Below, in pieces: positions 28,565-40,990 of a stretch of 64,000 nt of DNA. A program made the position numbers and the translations under genes. Source of the stretch: Ophiura sarsii (lineage: Eukaryota; Echinodermata; Ophiuroidea; Amphilepidida; Ophiuridae); assembly GCA_035610835.1 (NCBI GenBank), contig CM069442.1:6670444-6734443 (forward strand), in the 5' to 3' direction. Position 1 is the first letter of the stretch, and each line of letters begins with the position of its first letter. A model generated the notes under the pieces. The model ran no database searches and was not told the origin of the DNA. It saw nothing but the letters and a program-made list of their open reading frames with translations.

Positions 28565-30519
28565 TATACAAAACATATATTTTAAGAAAACGTTTCCCAA
28601 CTTCCAAGGTCTATCTCAAGGATAACTGAACCAATACTAGGCATGTTTGTACTTATTTTAATGAATTTCTCATGTTGATTCCAAAATATGGTAATGATGT
28701 TTATAAGTTTTGACATTTTTAAAACATTTTGTGAAATTTTAGAATGTCGTCTGCGAAATTCTGCCGCATGGAAAGTGTTAAGATTGTCTTTCCCATTTGT
28801 TAGTCTGTCTGATTGTGCCACACACTAGTAAAGTATGATTGTGTATGATTTTATAGAACCTACGTGACATTACGGGTAATGTTTAGTAGAGAACTGAATT
28901 GTTTCGGCATCATACCATGGATAGGACAAACTTAAATTGAGTTAGGATAGCACCAGTTGCCAAGCCATTCAAAAGTTAAAATATGTTAAAAATGGTAAGA
29001 CGAAAGATTAGTTGTTTCATATGCGACTGAATTGACTGAAAATGTCAAGATTGTCTCTGGGAGTAACTTTCATATAAACATTTATACGCAAGGCACCCAA
29101 AAATAAATTACTTATTTGTCCATGGAGGGTCCTAAAAAGGTAGGGTTGGTAGGTCGGATTGTTATTTTGCTAGTGGTTGTTCTCGCCCAGTCCTAGCCAT
29201 CGCCGAATTCTGAACCTTGTCAGATCTTTTGGATGACCCATACTTGACCCAAAATAACCCACATTAAGGTCATATACGTGACTTTGAAAAATGAATGTAA
29301 AAAGAGTGTTGGTTTTTGTTGTTGTTGGTTGGTATTAATTGTTTTTAATTAATTTTAGATTTTTGTAAAAAGAAGAAAAAAGTTACACAGTCAGGCCTGT
29401 AGTACACGGTCGGTCGGATGTGGCCAAATGAACATCTTTTTTTGGGGCCTAATAGTGATTTTAACATCGTACAAAACTTGTAACTCAGAACTGTGCTGAT
29501 ATCTTTTGCCATGATCTGTGCATAAACAGTTATACACTGATGTGAATTACATTAAAACATGGTAAACAAAGTCAAATACAGTCAATCTTAGGCCAAATAA
29601 AGGTTGCATATAAACCAATGTGATGACTTCCAGTTGGTTTAAAGGTGGATGTCCTGATCAATTTGGCTTTGTTTTTGCCCATCAACATATTTTGATATCA
29701 GAAGAAACCCCATATTTGTCTGTAAAATGTAAATGTTTGGTGCAAGATATGTTCCATTTAGACATTATAGGCCAAAATGCTGTGAATTAGTGCCAAAAGT
29801 GGTTAACCACCCGGCCAGTTTGTGTACTACTCAATGCGCAGATTCATGTCACGTTGTGCTTCTAAAAATAAGAACCATTGGAGTTATGCAACTCAAACTT
29901 TGGAATATAACTATTTTAATGATGAGCCTATATGTAGAATAGAAAATATCAAGTTGAAAAAACGGGCCAGCGATCGGAACACCTACCTTTAACCATACTG
30001 TCAGTTCTATCCATGTCTCATGTCATAATAGCTAATTAGAACCAGGTCAAGTTGCAGCAAAGGTCACACATTATAATGTTATTACGGTTGTTATGACAAC
30101 ATTAAGACCGTGAATTAATAGGCGTTTGTGTTACCTCGCCTCTTGATAACAAACAGCCGGTTATATTTACGCACACATTGCGTCATAAATAAGAAATGGT
30201 GATATGTACAATTTACGCATGAGTCAGATCATTTTTAGATTTGATGTGACAGTTATGATTTTCCAATTGAGCTAGATCAAAAACATGTTTTGTCTCATGT
30301 TGGATAGAATTGGCCGTTTAGCAGAATAAATATGACGTAATATTGCTTTAAATGGCTTTTAAAAAAGAAGAAGTTTTAATCCACTCTTAGAGACCATCTC
30401 CTTTCAAACAACTATGACTGAACTTTAAGAAATCCACAGAGAGTAGGGGGAGGAGAGTTAGAGAAATCAAACTCAAGAATTTGAACAAATTATATGTGAT
30501 AGATGTGAAGCAAACCACC

Positions 30520-31436
30520 ATTTTGACCTTACATACATACATATATACATACATACTAGAGTTTATAACGCGCTTATTCAATGAAAGATCTAAACGCACA
30601 AAAAAAACCAGAACAACCACAAACAAACAAAAATCATCCAACATTCAGTATACAGCATATAGTAATGAGATACACAGAGAAATATTTTAAAATAAGTGAG
30701 TCTTAAGCAACTTCTTAAACTGGTTGACAGATGTGGCTTCACGGACACTTTGTGGCAGGCGGTTCCAGATAGAAGGTCCAGCAACTGCAAAAGCTTTGTC
30801 ACCAATGGACTTCTTGCAAGCAGGGATAACAAGGAGGGTTTTGTCCTGGGCAGATCTGGTAACAGGACCGCTGGAGAGAGCAGGTTTTAAACTAATTTCA
30901 TTGATGAGATAGGTCGGGGCAGATTTATTAAGGCACTTATAGATGAGCAGGCAGAGTTTGAATTGTATCCGGTTTTGAATTTGGAGCCAATGAAGTTTGT
31001 TCATTAATGGTACAGGATTAGTTAGTCTAGGAACAGAGAAAATGAGTTTGGCTGCTTTGTTTTGGATGGATTGAAGGCGATGGAGATCTTGAGATTTGAG
31101 GCCATATAGTAGGCTATTAGCATAGTCCAAGCGAGATAAAATCAAAGCACGGACAACATGATGTTTAGTGTCCTTGTCAAGATATCGCTGAATTCTTCTG
31201 ATGTTACGAAGTTGGAGGTTAGCAGAGGATATGATCGAGTTCACTTGCTTTGTCATAGACATTTTATTATCAAAAACCACTCCAAGGTTGCGCACATTAG
31301 GTGAAGGTCTGATGACATGATCACCCACTTTCAGTTCAAGATTGGGAAGTTTTTTGAGGCTATGGATTGAACCGGCAATAAAGAATTCAGTCTTATCACT
31401 GTTTAATTTGAGTTTGTTAGGATTCATCCACCTTTC
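30520..31436 (-). mobile_element. 5'-truncated non-LTR retrotransposon, reverse transcriptase C-terminus
   Basis: An open minus-strand frame of about 250 codons reads NPNKLKLNSDKTEFFIAGS, RNLGVVFDNKMSMTKQVNSI, SRLDYANSLLYGL, LQSIQNKAAKLIF and ends IWNRLPQSVREATSVNQFKK and LLKTHLF. This is the thumb and C-terminal end of CR1/L2-like LINE reverse transcriptases. Catalytic motifs are lost by truncation at about 31,436. The 3' tail is a TATG/TGTA repeat at 30,530-30,560. The reading frame is undamaged, so the copy is fairly young. Confidence 0.9.
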
Positions 31437-31550
31437 CCCATTGACCTCAATAGTAACCATTTTGACCGTTCCCCCATTGACCTCAATAGTAACCATTTTG
31501 ACCTTTCCCTCCATTGACCTCAATATAGTAACTTTACCCTTTGAGTCGGA
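31434..31550. repeat. Short tandem repeat, about 36-bp unit, three copies
   Basis: The unit CATTGACCTCAATAGTAACC followed by ATTTTGACC and a C-rich spacer occurs at about 31,440, 31,473 and 31,512 (last diverged). It lies exactly at the 5' truncation point of the LINE. Confidence 0.85.
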
Positions 31551-32892
31551 GGGAGTTAAGTACATTTTAACAGCCAGGCTGACCAATCAGGTGCAAGTAG
31601 ACACACAATTGTTGATATCATGCCCAGGGTTATTTTTTTTAAACATTTTGTGGATAAAATAATTAAACTGCGTCATAAAACAAGAAATTATGTGGCAAGA
31701 ACCCTCAAAGTACATTGAAAAAACCTAAAAAACCCTTAAGAAGGCCTCTGGACCACATGATCCACTGCACTTCGTTCGCTAAACTTACTTCGTTCGCTGT
31801 CAGTAAAAATAGCTATAACCCTGATCATGCCGATCTTGAGAATCCAAATGTCTGATTTTTCTCATTTCGTGGCATCATAATTTTTTTCTGACTTTTCTCA
31901 TTTCATGGCAATATAAATTTGTTCTGACTTTTCTCATTTCATGCCAACATAATTTGTTCGGCCTTTTCTCATTTTGTGGGAACAATATTTTTGTCTAACT
32001 TTTCTCATTTCGTGCCAACATAATTTTTTTTTCTCTGCCTAATTAAGTGATGTACCGTCTAACACCCCACCCATGTACCACCACCTGTCCTGTGGGACCA
32101 TGTAGGTGTTAAAAAGTGTTAGCTTTTGCGTCGCTTATGCGTCTGCCGTAGTCATTTATCAGCTAATTTTCCGGAACTCCATAGGAATTCTCTCGTCAAT
32201 TGATGAAAGATAGTACTCTGCCTTCTGTTAGATTCTAATGTTTGCTGTTTGTGTGTAAGAGGAAGTTAACATTTTATCTATTTTTACGATTTGCATGGCT
32301 AAGATTTAGAATATCTACCATTCTTATTCCTAGTGTATGTAGTGCTTTAAATAATATCAGAGTTGATGAATTCCGTAAACTTGAAAATCAACTATTGCTC
32401 CATAATTTAGACGACTTTTAGAGAATCATTATATCTGGTAATTTAATAATAAAAATGTGTTTGATGCTAGGTCTTTCAAATTATGTTGTGATGATTTACT
32501 CTTACTTCAAATATTTGATGTGTTTTGCAAATCATATTGTGTCCAGAGGTATGGTGAAATTGACTATAGACCTAACCGGTTTAGACCTATGCGTTTATAA
32601 ACCTGGGAATGTTATGACCTCATCTAGAGCATGCTATTATTGGCGGATTGGGAAATTAATATGATGTGAACTGTCTAGCCGACCAGAACATTTACGTTAC
32701 ATTCAACAACAAAGGATATTTGTCATAAATAGTCTCATTTTCTATCTTTTATTTATATTTTTGACAAAGGTCATACTTTTTCACACCAATTTCAACAATT
32801 TATGTAAAATTAAATACCTGTATTCATAAAAGTCGAGCATCTGTAAAGGTATAAAAACCCAACAAAACAAAGATTTAGCAATAGTCAAACAG

Positions 32893-33266
32893 TTAAAGGG
32901 GCATTGAGAGATTGCCGAGAAAAATGAAATTTCGGAAAAATTGAGAGATTGCCGAGAAAAATGAAATTTCAGAAAAAGGAGTTGTTTCAATAGATAAGGT
33001 ACGCTGGAATGCTGAAGTGTACAACAGTTGAATAATGGCGCTAGATTGAAATTTGGTTGAAGCAAGTTATGTGGTGAGTGATGCTGATAATTTCAATGTG
33101 ATCTACATCGAAACTACCAAATCATGAAATGTTACATGATAGAATTAAGTTAAACGGTTTCAGATGGTAGTAAGTAATTCCTAAAGTATTACGTAGATGC
33201 AAAAAAAACCTGATTTCCAGAAAAATTGAGGGCGCCCTCCTATATGTATCTCTCAATGTCCCTTTA
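32893..33266. mobile_element. 385-bp MITE, TTAA-bounded, copy 2
   Basis: TTAAAGGGGCATTGAGAGAT at the left, ATCTCTCAATGTCCCTTTAA at the right. Compared with copy 1 it has an extra tandem duplication of about 38 bp near the left end (ATTGAGAGATTGCCGAGAAA at 32,902 and again at 32,940). Confidence 0.87.
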
Positions 33267-34040
33267 AATGTGATATTTTATTTATGTGTAACGGCAGTAC
33301 AGCACCCATGTAGAAAATAGAAAAAATAAACAAACAAGCAAACAAACAAACAACTATAAGTGGCAAAAACATACATAAGTTGGGCCCGAGCCAAAGAGTC
33401 AATTCTAAGCTATTAATATCAGATGAATGCATGTAATGTTGCGATAAATATATACCAGGTTAGCAGCATATCCGCCAGGGAGTGCCCACATATGTAAAGC
33501 TTTCATGTCAGTATGAATTAGCCATTATAGCGTATTTGTTTACAAGGGAAGTGTTTTGCCCACCGACTAATGAGCCATAATTAATTGATTTGTAACCATG
33601 AAAGACGGGTGGAAATTGGCACGATGATCAAATTATTATCAATCGAATTCCATGATTCCTAATTAATTACGGCGTTTGAGTTCTAGGTTAAAGTTATTGG
33701 GGTTTGTCATGAGTCATCGGCTATTAGTTAGTGTGTGCGGAAGTTTTCGTCGTAGTTCTAATCAGCATAGCGCCATCAGCCGGTCAGATGTGATATCACC
33801 ATTGGTGTTTCACTGTTAACTTTATATTATTTATTCCATTATGACAAAACTGCATAAATCTTCTTTTTTAGATAGATATTTTATTTATTTTTGCTGTAAA
33901 AATATCCCCATCTCCTTGAAGATTTCAACATCATGTTCAAGTGGGGATAGGGGGGGGGGGGGGGGGGGGTCATTAAATCAAAAGTTAGATATAGACTGTG
34001 AAAGGAATGTAGCTCTTAAGTTTATCTTACCTTATTAATC

Positions 34041-34255
34041 TTATCACTTTCCACGCAGCTAGTATTAGTTTAACCATATACAAAACACATTTTTCAGAAA
34101 CCTTTCCCAAATACTAGGCATGTTTGTACTTATTTCAATTCATTTCTCATGGTGATTCCAAATATGGTAATGAAATTCCATAGTTTTGACATTTTTGAAA
34201 CATTTTGTGACATTTGGGAATGTCGTCTGCAGACGCCTGCCACATGGAAAGTGTG
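34041..34255 (+). mobile_element. 250-bp MITE family, copy 8
   Basis: TTATCACTTTCCACGCAGCT at the left, CTGCCACATGGAAAGTGTG at the right, with a 35-bp internal deletion near the ATCTCAAG block. Shortly upstream (33,949-33,969) is a long poly-G tract. Confidence 0.85.
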
Positions 34256-35414
34256 AAGTACCTCTTCAGTGGAAGATAGCCATTACCTTTTCAAGCTCTA
34301 AAGTGTTTCACTCTGGGTCTACACAATATCCATGTAGCATCGCTTATATGGAAAGTATTGTAATGGAAGGTATTGGTGTCCTGTACAAAGCAAAGTAATG
34401 CAGACTTCAAAATATGTTTCTAAAGATAGCTTAGATACTGCAGTGAGTAGGCTTAGATTGCCCTTTCTCAATTTTCATTGGTAAACAGAAATATTGGTTT
34501 CAAGATTCACCGCACGGAAATGGACACAGCTTCAGATAATTGATCTTTTGTGTAAGATAAGTTAATCGCGCGTCTGAGGTAATTCTCGGGAAAACCAAAT
34601 AAACGATGACACAGCCTTATCAATTAACTGCGGTTAGGGTTGAATTGAATTAAAAAGTGCCCGCAAACATTATGACTGGTGCCGCTGTCAACAGGTGCTT
34701 GGAAGATAACATCAAAATGCCCGTGACTAGTCATGCTTTGTGGTCAGTTGGCAAATCTCTCCCATCACAGTGCGATGTTAGGCATGTACCATTTGGCTTC
34801 GTGGGGGTGAGCATTTCAAGATTTCTTTTAATCTAAGACTGGCATCACTTTTATCAAAGCTTAAGAATGAAACAATTTGTACTGGATCAAAGGCTTGAAA
34901 AACATGAGAAATTTGCTTCAATTGGCAGTTTCAAAACCTTCACCAGTGTATCAAGGGACGAGAAAAACACACGTCGAAGTTGCCTCCACTCCCACTGCTA
35001 TGTCGGTCGTAATGTAATGGCACATTCCATTCAGTTCTAATTATTTCATTGGGTGTGGCTACAACTCTAGGGTATTGTTGCTAGTTTGCGGTTTACAAAC
35101 AAACACAGACCCGGTACCCTGGAACAAGTATGATTAATTTGAGGTGTTTTGAGATTGAAGACCTGAGGTTTTGTTAAGGATTAGGATAGTATAATTTTTA
35201 GTGTGGGAGGGGGGAAATATGGCTAACTTCCTAATAATATTAACAAGATTTGGTGATAACCCCTTTTGTGTGGGTATCTCCCCGGGTGTGCTGATGGGAA
35301 ATCTTTATCAATTTAAAAAGGTGAACAAGTTACCAAAGAAATTGCTCCAAAGTTAGAAATTGGTGGTTTTACACATGTTCACAAACCGATTCCTCAGAGT
35401 CTGCTGGTTCCACA

Positions 35415-35580
35415 TTAACCTTAACTCCCCGGGCGTGTTTTTGTGAATTAAACTATCAGGGGAGAAAAATGGGTCAAATTTGAGGGGGAAATCAGTCTCC
35501 GCATGCGCTGTGGATCAAAACCGGGCCATGTGCGTCAAAGTCTGATGCTCTACCGACTGAGCAACATGGGTGAGGTTTAA
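35415..35580 (-). mobile_element. tRNA-Lys-like SINE, copy 1
   Basis: On the minus strand TGCTCAGTCGGTAGAGCATC followed by AGACTT copies the D-arm region of lysine tRNA, then GGTTTTGATCC is a decayed B box. The body (ACTGATTTCCCCCTC, TTTGACCCATTTTTCTCC, TAGTTTAATTCACAAAAA) matches the copy at 51,500-51,660. A third, weaker match to the body is at 27,740-27,790. Confidence 0.85.
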
Positions 35581-36669
35581 AAAACTTTTTTCACAAGTTG
35601 AACTCTGCGCTGAGCGTGGTATGAGATTGATAGGGCCGCTGCGCGGTTCAAGATTGTAGCACTGTTGGGTTTGTAGGTTCCAGAAAGGTTAGGGTTAAAC
35701 AAGATCCTATGAAAAATGAAAAGCCGAAAATAGCCAAAACATGGTTTTGTGACGAGAAGGAAAGAATCATAATACTGACAAAGTGGCCAAAAGTGGCTAG
35801 GTTTTTTTCAGACTGTATAATATTTGCTGCTTATGTGTACTTTGCTGCATGAAAGTGTGTGCATCACTGATCTTTATTATCAAGCAATTAAAAAATCTGA
35901 TCTATTGAATTTTAGGTGTGAATAACTCAAATGGGGTAGAATTCCAAATGTCAAAATGAAATTGACGCGTAACAGCATGTTTGTTTAATACTAAGTATAG
36001 AAAACAAGAAACGTTCACAATAATCATTTGGATCTTATAATTGGGGATAGGATACTTGAATAATGGCCAAAATTCTAACCCTCAGTGCACAGCGCTCCAA
36101 GGGTTTACGAGACTTGGCAAGCGAATTAAAAGACGGCTCATAATTGTCCTGACAGGCGGTGCAATGGTTATCTCTAAATTTCATCACGATTCTTGCCACG
36201 AGAGTTCATGAAACTTGCACACAAAAAAGAAGAAGTGATAGCAAAGCACTTTCTATCTCTTTTGGATTATCTTGTCTTTGAGGCGATGACATTGCTTCCT
36301 ATCTGTCTTAATGCCGATCTCTCAACGCTATTGTAATTAACAGTTGCCCCGTTCCTACTGTAAGATTTACGACGGATCCTCGGTGACTTGAAGTTTTGTT
36401 GAGAATTTGGATCTGTTACTAATCCGCAGTATTTGATGATAAATCATCACTGACGGTGGAAGACAAATAACAACTCAATCTCAGGGTTATCCGCCCGTTG
36501 CTGTCGTGTAAAGAGTTATTTTTTCAATCGGTGGCCCGGTGCTGAATCACTTCCGGCGTGCTGATCGGTCGGGTAATTAAGCATGTCGGGGGAGTTGAAC
36601 TTGTGAGTTGTGATAACTATTAATCTGCGTGATAAGCAGGGTGAGTCAATTAGTGCTTCAAGGAGACCT

Positions 36670-36903
36670 ATAGTTTGATCAGTTCCAAATTGGCGAAGCC
36701 TTCTTACAGCAGCGAATGAATACAGAAGGACGAGAGCGCATGAAAGCAACAAGCGCACTGTGCATCATATGCATGATGCGTGCGTGCAGCCCAAACCGTG
36801 TGTGTGTGGCCATAATCCCTCGTCTTCGCTTGGATTACTTTGCGCGGAGAGATAAAAAATGCATATTTCTCGCCAATTTGGTACTGATCAAACTTAGTAT
36901 AAA
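36670..36903 (+). mobile_element. 210-bp MITE family with AATTGGCGA ends, copy 2
   Basis: AGTTTGATCAGTTCCAAATT then GGCGA at the left is the inverse of the right end (TCGCCAATTTGG then TACTGATCAAACT). Internal hallmarks: ACAGCAGCGAA, AATACAGAAGGA, GCAACAAGCGCACTGTGCAT, GCTTGGATTACTTTG, GAGAGATAAAAA. Confidence 0.87.
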
Positions 36904-38159
36904 CTTTTTGAGCTTTATGAACTTTTTCAAAAAGGCTATTACGTGTTTGCGATAGATAGCCTTGTATCTGTTTTTTGTATACAGGGTGAGTCAAAAGAAT
37001 GTTGCCCCCACAGAGATTATATAATTATAGTGATTGGGTGATTGGTTCAAATTTCAAATCAAAATGTTAACATATGCATTTGCCATCTGATACATAGGCC
37101 TGCCGAAAAAACACTTCTGAACATCCCTCTAACAATCAATCAGGCAGTTTCTAAAGTGGAAGGTTGGAAAATCCTTAACCCGTCTTATAGACCGGCAGTT
37201 TTGGACAAGCAAATAAAAAAGTGCATATAGCCCCAATTTATTATAAACATACCTACCATTTCTGCATTTAACGATATCAAATTAATGGCAATCATCACTT
37301 GGGCGCAATATTGGGCTTCTTTTTGTACCTGAGGGTGTGCTTCATATAAATTTGGCACAAATTGTGCGCATAGAGATGATTACACTAACGTCTGTAATCA
37401 AAGAAGATTTTAACGTTGCAGCCACAATGCATTGCGCCAACTCAAGATTTCCCCCCACGATGCATTGGGATTTCACCTTATCGATACTCATGAACACGAT
37501 TGATATATAAAGTGACCTTTGTACCCCAAGATATCCATATAGTGGCTTTCTGTAAGGCATGACACATATCGGAAATCGATGGTTCCCCTGTCTTTTTTGT
37601 TTTCCAATAACTGAGAGCAAGTTTTTTACTATTGGAGCTCTTAGGTTTTAGAAATAAGAAAAAGAAACACTGAGAACTATTTTATTGATTGATGTAAACA
37701 AGAATCTAAGAGCTCGTACGATGATGGGGCTATGAAGCCATGCTTTTGTGCATATGTCTATGGGAACCAAGATGAAATAGGGACCAGATTTAAGGCGTTC
37801 TGCAAAAATGCAATGCATAGTGGTGCTGTCTTTGGAATCTTCTTTGGTCCGAAATAGAAGTATTATTGGAGTGTACAAATTTGGACGAGCAACTTTCAAA
37901 TCCTGTCTAAGACCCGGCTTACAAGTTGGCTTAGATGTGTCTGATAGCGTATCATTCAATTTCAAAGGCATTGAAATTATTGTTCAATTGAAGGTATAGT
38001 TGGCACCCAGCATGGTGAAATTGAGATTAAAGAAATGCCATGTAAGCATTAGAATAAGAGAAACGGTTCTAACGTTAGGGTTAGGGTTTGTTCATTATTT
38101 TAGGCTTTATTCTCTCCAAATTAGGGATCATTCCTTTCAATTCTTAAACATTGTTTTAA

Positions 38160-38436
38160 ATAATAATAATAATAATAATAATGCATTTATAATGCGCCAT
38201 CTATCTAGACAACCTATTCCGAGGCGCAAACATTAAAACATATAAAAACAAACAGTTAAAATATAAAAACAATTACATCAGTCAATCAGTCAAATCATAA
38301 GCAATCTTAAACAGATGAGTTTTTAAAGTCTTTTTGAAACCATCAAGTGAATCACAGAATCGAAGATCTGAAGGAAGTGAGTTCCACAGTTTAGGTGCAC
38401 AAGCATAGAAAGCCCGAGACTTACGAGTGTAAGAGA
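38160..38436 (-). mobile_element. LINE 3' end, CR1/L2-like
   Basis: Minus strand reads RKSRAFYACAPKLWNSLPSD, LRFCDSLDGFKKTLKTHLFK then a stop. This is the usual C-terminus of CR1/L2-type reverse transcriptases. The 3' tail is an ATT repeat at 38,160-38,182. Everything upstream in the element is missing. Confidence 0.85.
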
Positions 38437-38858
38437 CTGATTTCTGATCTCTCACACAGATTGGTATTACACTCTCTTAATTGACAAACAGTGATTCCAC
38501 CATGGTTGAATCGACCATTTCGGTTGTAAAATATGGCTCAGAATTTATTGAGATCCTTCCGGTATGAGAGAAGAAACAATATGACCTGCGAATGGAGAAC
38601 AAGGAGGGATGGCAATAGTAAGCCGTACACACGTACGCGGGTGATCAACAGAGCAAAAATAGCGGGGCTGGCGAATCCCATCATGGGATTGGTCAGCAAA
38701 ACGAAATCCCAATGGAGGCCTTCTGAAAAGCCAGAAAAAAAACGCACTGGCAATCCTAGTGCATGAGCAACTCAGAATTATGTTGGACAAGCCAAAAAAT
38801 TCTTTTATTAAGAGAGTGTAAATAGTAATCTGTGTAAGAGATCGGAAATCAGTCTCTC
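38434..38858. mobile_element. Element with about 48-bp terminal inverted repeats
   Basis: GAGACTGATTTCTGATCTCT, CACAGATT and ACACTCTCTTAA at the left (38,434-38,481) are the inverse, with several mismatches, of TTAAGAGAGTGTAAA, AATCTGTGTAAGAGAT and GAAATCAGTCTCT at 38,808-38,856. About 425 bp with no transposase. It joins directly onto the LINE end. Confidence 0.75.
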
Positions 38859-39117
38859 CACCATGGCTGCATTGAATTTGACCATTTTGGTTGTAGTAGG
38901 CGCCAGTGCTCTACCAGACATATCTATCTGACCAGGTGATACTTATCAATCTAATTGTGTTATGCATCTTTCAACCCAATCAATTAGTTAATGACCAAAT
39001 AAAACAGTTGTATTTTGTAATGAATGTAGGTGACCAAGAACATGCGCAGCCATAGCCAACACAATGCCCAAAGTTCATAGTCAAATCGAGTGACTCCAAA
39101 TTGCCGCGACCCGCGAC

Positions 39118-39536
39118 CCCGGGGGGGGGGGGGGGGGCACTCAACTTTTTTTTGGGTAGGGGTGTGCCGCACAGGGTCTCAAAAAGGGGGGCTATAGAAC
39201 TGAACTGAGTGGATTTTATGACGAAAAATAGGGTCTTAGGAACTAATTTTTTCAAAAAAGTAGGTCTTGAGAACTGGCCTAATTTTTATTAGCAAGAACG
39301 CAAATTTTAGATTTTTTTTTTGGTTTTAGAATGCAAATTTTTCGAAGAATTGGGGTTATTGGAACGCAAAATTTCGCGATTTTTGAATTTTCAATAAAAT
39401 GGGGGTCTTAAGAACTGATCCAGGCTCAAAAAGGGGGTCATAAGAGCTAGCAGCAGAGGGTGAAAAAGGGGGTCTTCAGCGCGGCACATACCTATGCCCT
39501 TTTCCAATGTCAGTGCCCCCCCCCCCCCCCCCCGAG
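39118..39536. mobile_element. hAT-like element with homopolymer G/C ends (419 bp)
   Basis: A poly-G tract then GGCACTCAAC at the left and GTCAGTGCC then a poly-C tract at the right form inverted ends. Perfect 8-bp direct repeats CCCGCGAC flank it (39,110-39,117 and 39,537-39,544). Internal GGGTCTTAAGAACTGA-like phrases recur several times. It is absent from copy B of the duplicated segment. Confidence 0.75.
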
Positions 39537-40871
39537 CCCGCGACTGACAAGTATGTTATCAGTGTCAGGTTTTGTAATAGGTCAATCTCCTTAATCTCTT
39601 GAATTATGCCTATGTCAGTGAGACTGTGGGAGGAGCTAACATTGACTGATAGGTCCGTATGCGTAATGCTTGTATAACACCATACCGTAGGCTATACTGA
39701 TAGGTACCTTATCAATTATCACAGAATCCCAAATGGCCATCCCTGCCATGAGTAATTTATTTGTGCAAGAGATCTCTCTTTCTGACTCACCACTGTCGTA
39801 ATGATGATGAGTGGTGACCCCTTTCAACTGCTTAGCCATTTGGCCCAAAAGTTTCATGCCATCGTTGACCGGGAATGTTGGCCCGAGCCTACCGGATGAA
39901 TTGGATAAGTTTGGGAGATCAGCACTTATTAAAAATGTGTGAAAAGTGTCAGTATAGATTTTGTGAGGGTGCATATTTGTGATGTGTTAACAAGTAAAAG
40001 TGCAGCTTTAAATTTGTGTTGATTGGAATGATAGGGGACTCTTTATAGGGTCGTCCAAAATTATCGCCAATTATACTTGCATACAAAGCGTAGATAACTT
40101 TTGACCCCCTCCCCTGAGTTACGTACGCAATAAATGGCAATCAATTTTTCATAAATGTCTAATGAGCGTAATTTAATCAGAAAACTATATGTTGGCAAAA
40201 ATATAGTCAAAATCAAAAGTTTTAAATTTTTCAGGGCAAATTTCCCTCAAAAGTTACTCGGTGGAATTTAAAAATCACAACTAGCAACTAGCTGGAAACA
40301 ATGCTCCTGAAAGGAAAAATATTAGGCACTAGATAATGTATAAAGTCAAATTGTCTCTTTTGTGTGTCTTTGCTTATGAGTTCTACATATATAGTTCACA
40401 ACATGTAATTTGACTTTTGACATGATTTTAATTTATTGACTTAACGTAGGAAAAAATGAAACTTGCCCAAAATTTGACATCGCCTTGACCTTAAAAATAA
40501 GTAAGTGATTCGGTCTCAGCGCTGTGACTCAAGTTAATTATCTATGTATTAAACACAACACAATTACAGTGTAAATTAGAAAGCCAATGAAGGTCATACG
40601 AAAATGCATTTAAACAGTTTAAGCTTCATAAACCGCTTCCTCGTTTACGCCAGATCCCAGTGGAATGCCTGACTTAAGCTCAGTCGGCATCTAGAGTACA
40701 CTAATACCCCTAGTTCTATCAACGGTAATTTTCTAGTACGATCTAAAAAAAATGAAATGATGAAACCGATCTGTGATTTTCACATAAACTTGCCCTTGAA
40801 CCTTAAATGGATAAATGTGTGTACTTGGAATAATGATGGTGGCTCACGCGATGTTTTTAGGGGAGGGGGAG

Positions 40872-40990
40872 AGGGGTGGGATGGAGAGAGGGGTGGGATG
40901 GAGAGAGGGGTGGGATGGAGAGAGGGGTGGGATGGAGAGAGGGGTGGGATGGAGAGAGGGGTGGGATGGAGAGAGGGGTGGGATGGAGAG
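40872..40990. repeat. 17-bp G-rich tandem array (seven units)
   Basis: Seven perfect units of AGGGGTGGGATGGAGAG. The corresponding site in the duplicated segment (60,283-60,317) has only two, so copy number has changed since the duplication. Conceptual ORFs of Gly/Glu/Trp repeats across it are artefacts. Confidence 0.97.

Larger units (their letters stand above)
27902..28781 (+). mobile_element. 250-bp MITE family, copy 7, split by a nested insertion
   Basis: The left part (27,902-27,935: TTATCACTTTCCACGCGGCT to TTTTACCAT) and right part (28,565-28,781: TATACAAAAC to CTGCCGCATGGAAAGTGTTA) rejoin to a complete family member once the 629-bp element at 27,936-28,564 is removed. The nesting gives relative ages: this MITE is older. 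Confidence 0.9.

Noticed and set aside
38060..38090. TTAGGGTTAGGG telomere-like sequence
   Set aside because: Only two or three units with no array; chance or a transposon-end remnant.
39636..40140. Conserved minus-strand ORFs shared with 59,160-59,538
   Set aside because: Identity follows from the recent DNA duplication; the ORFs differ by frame-changing indels and have no domain.
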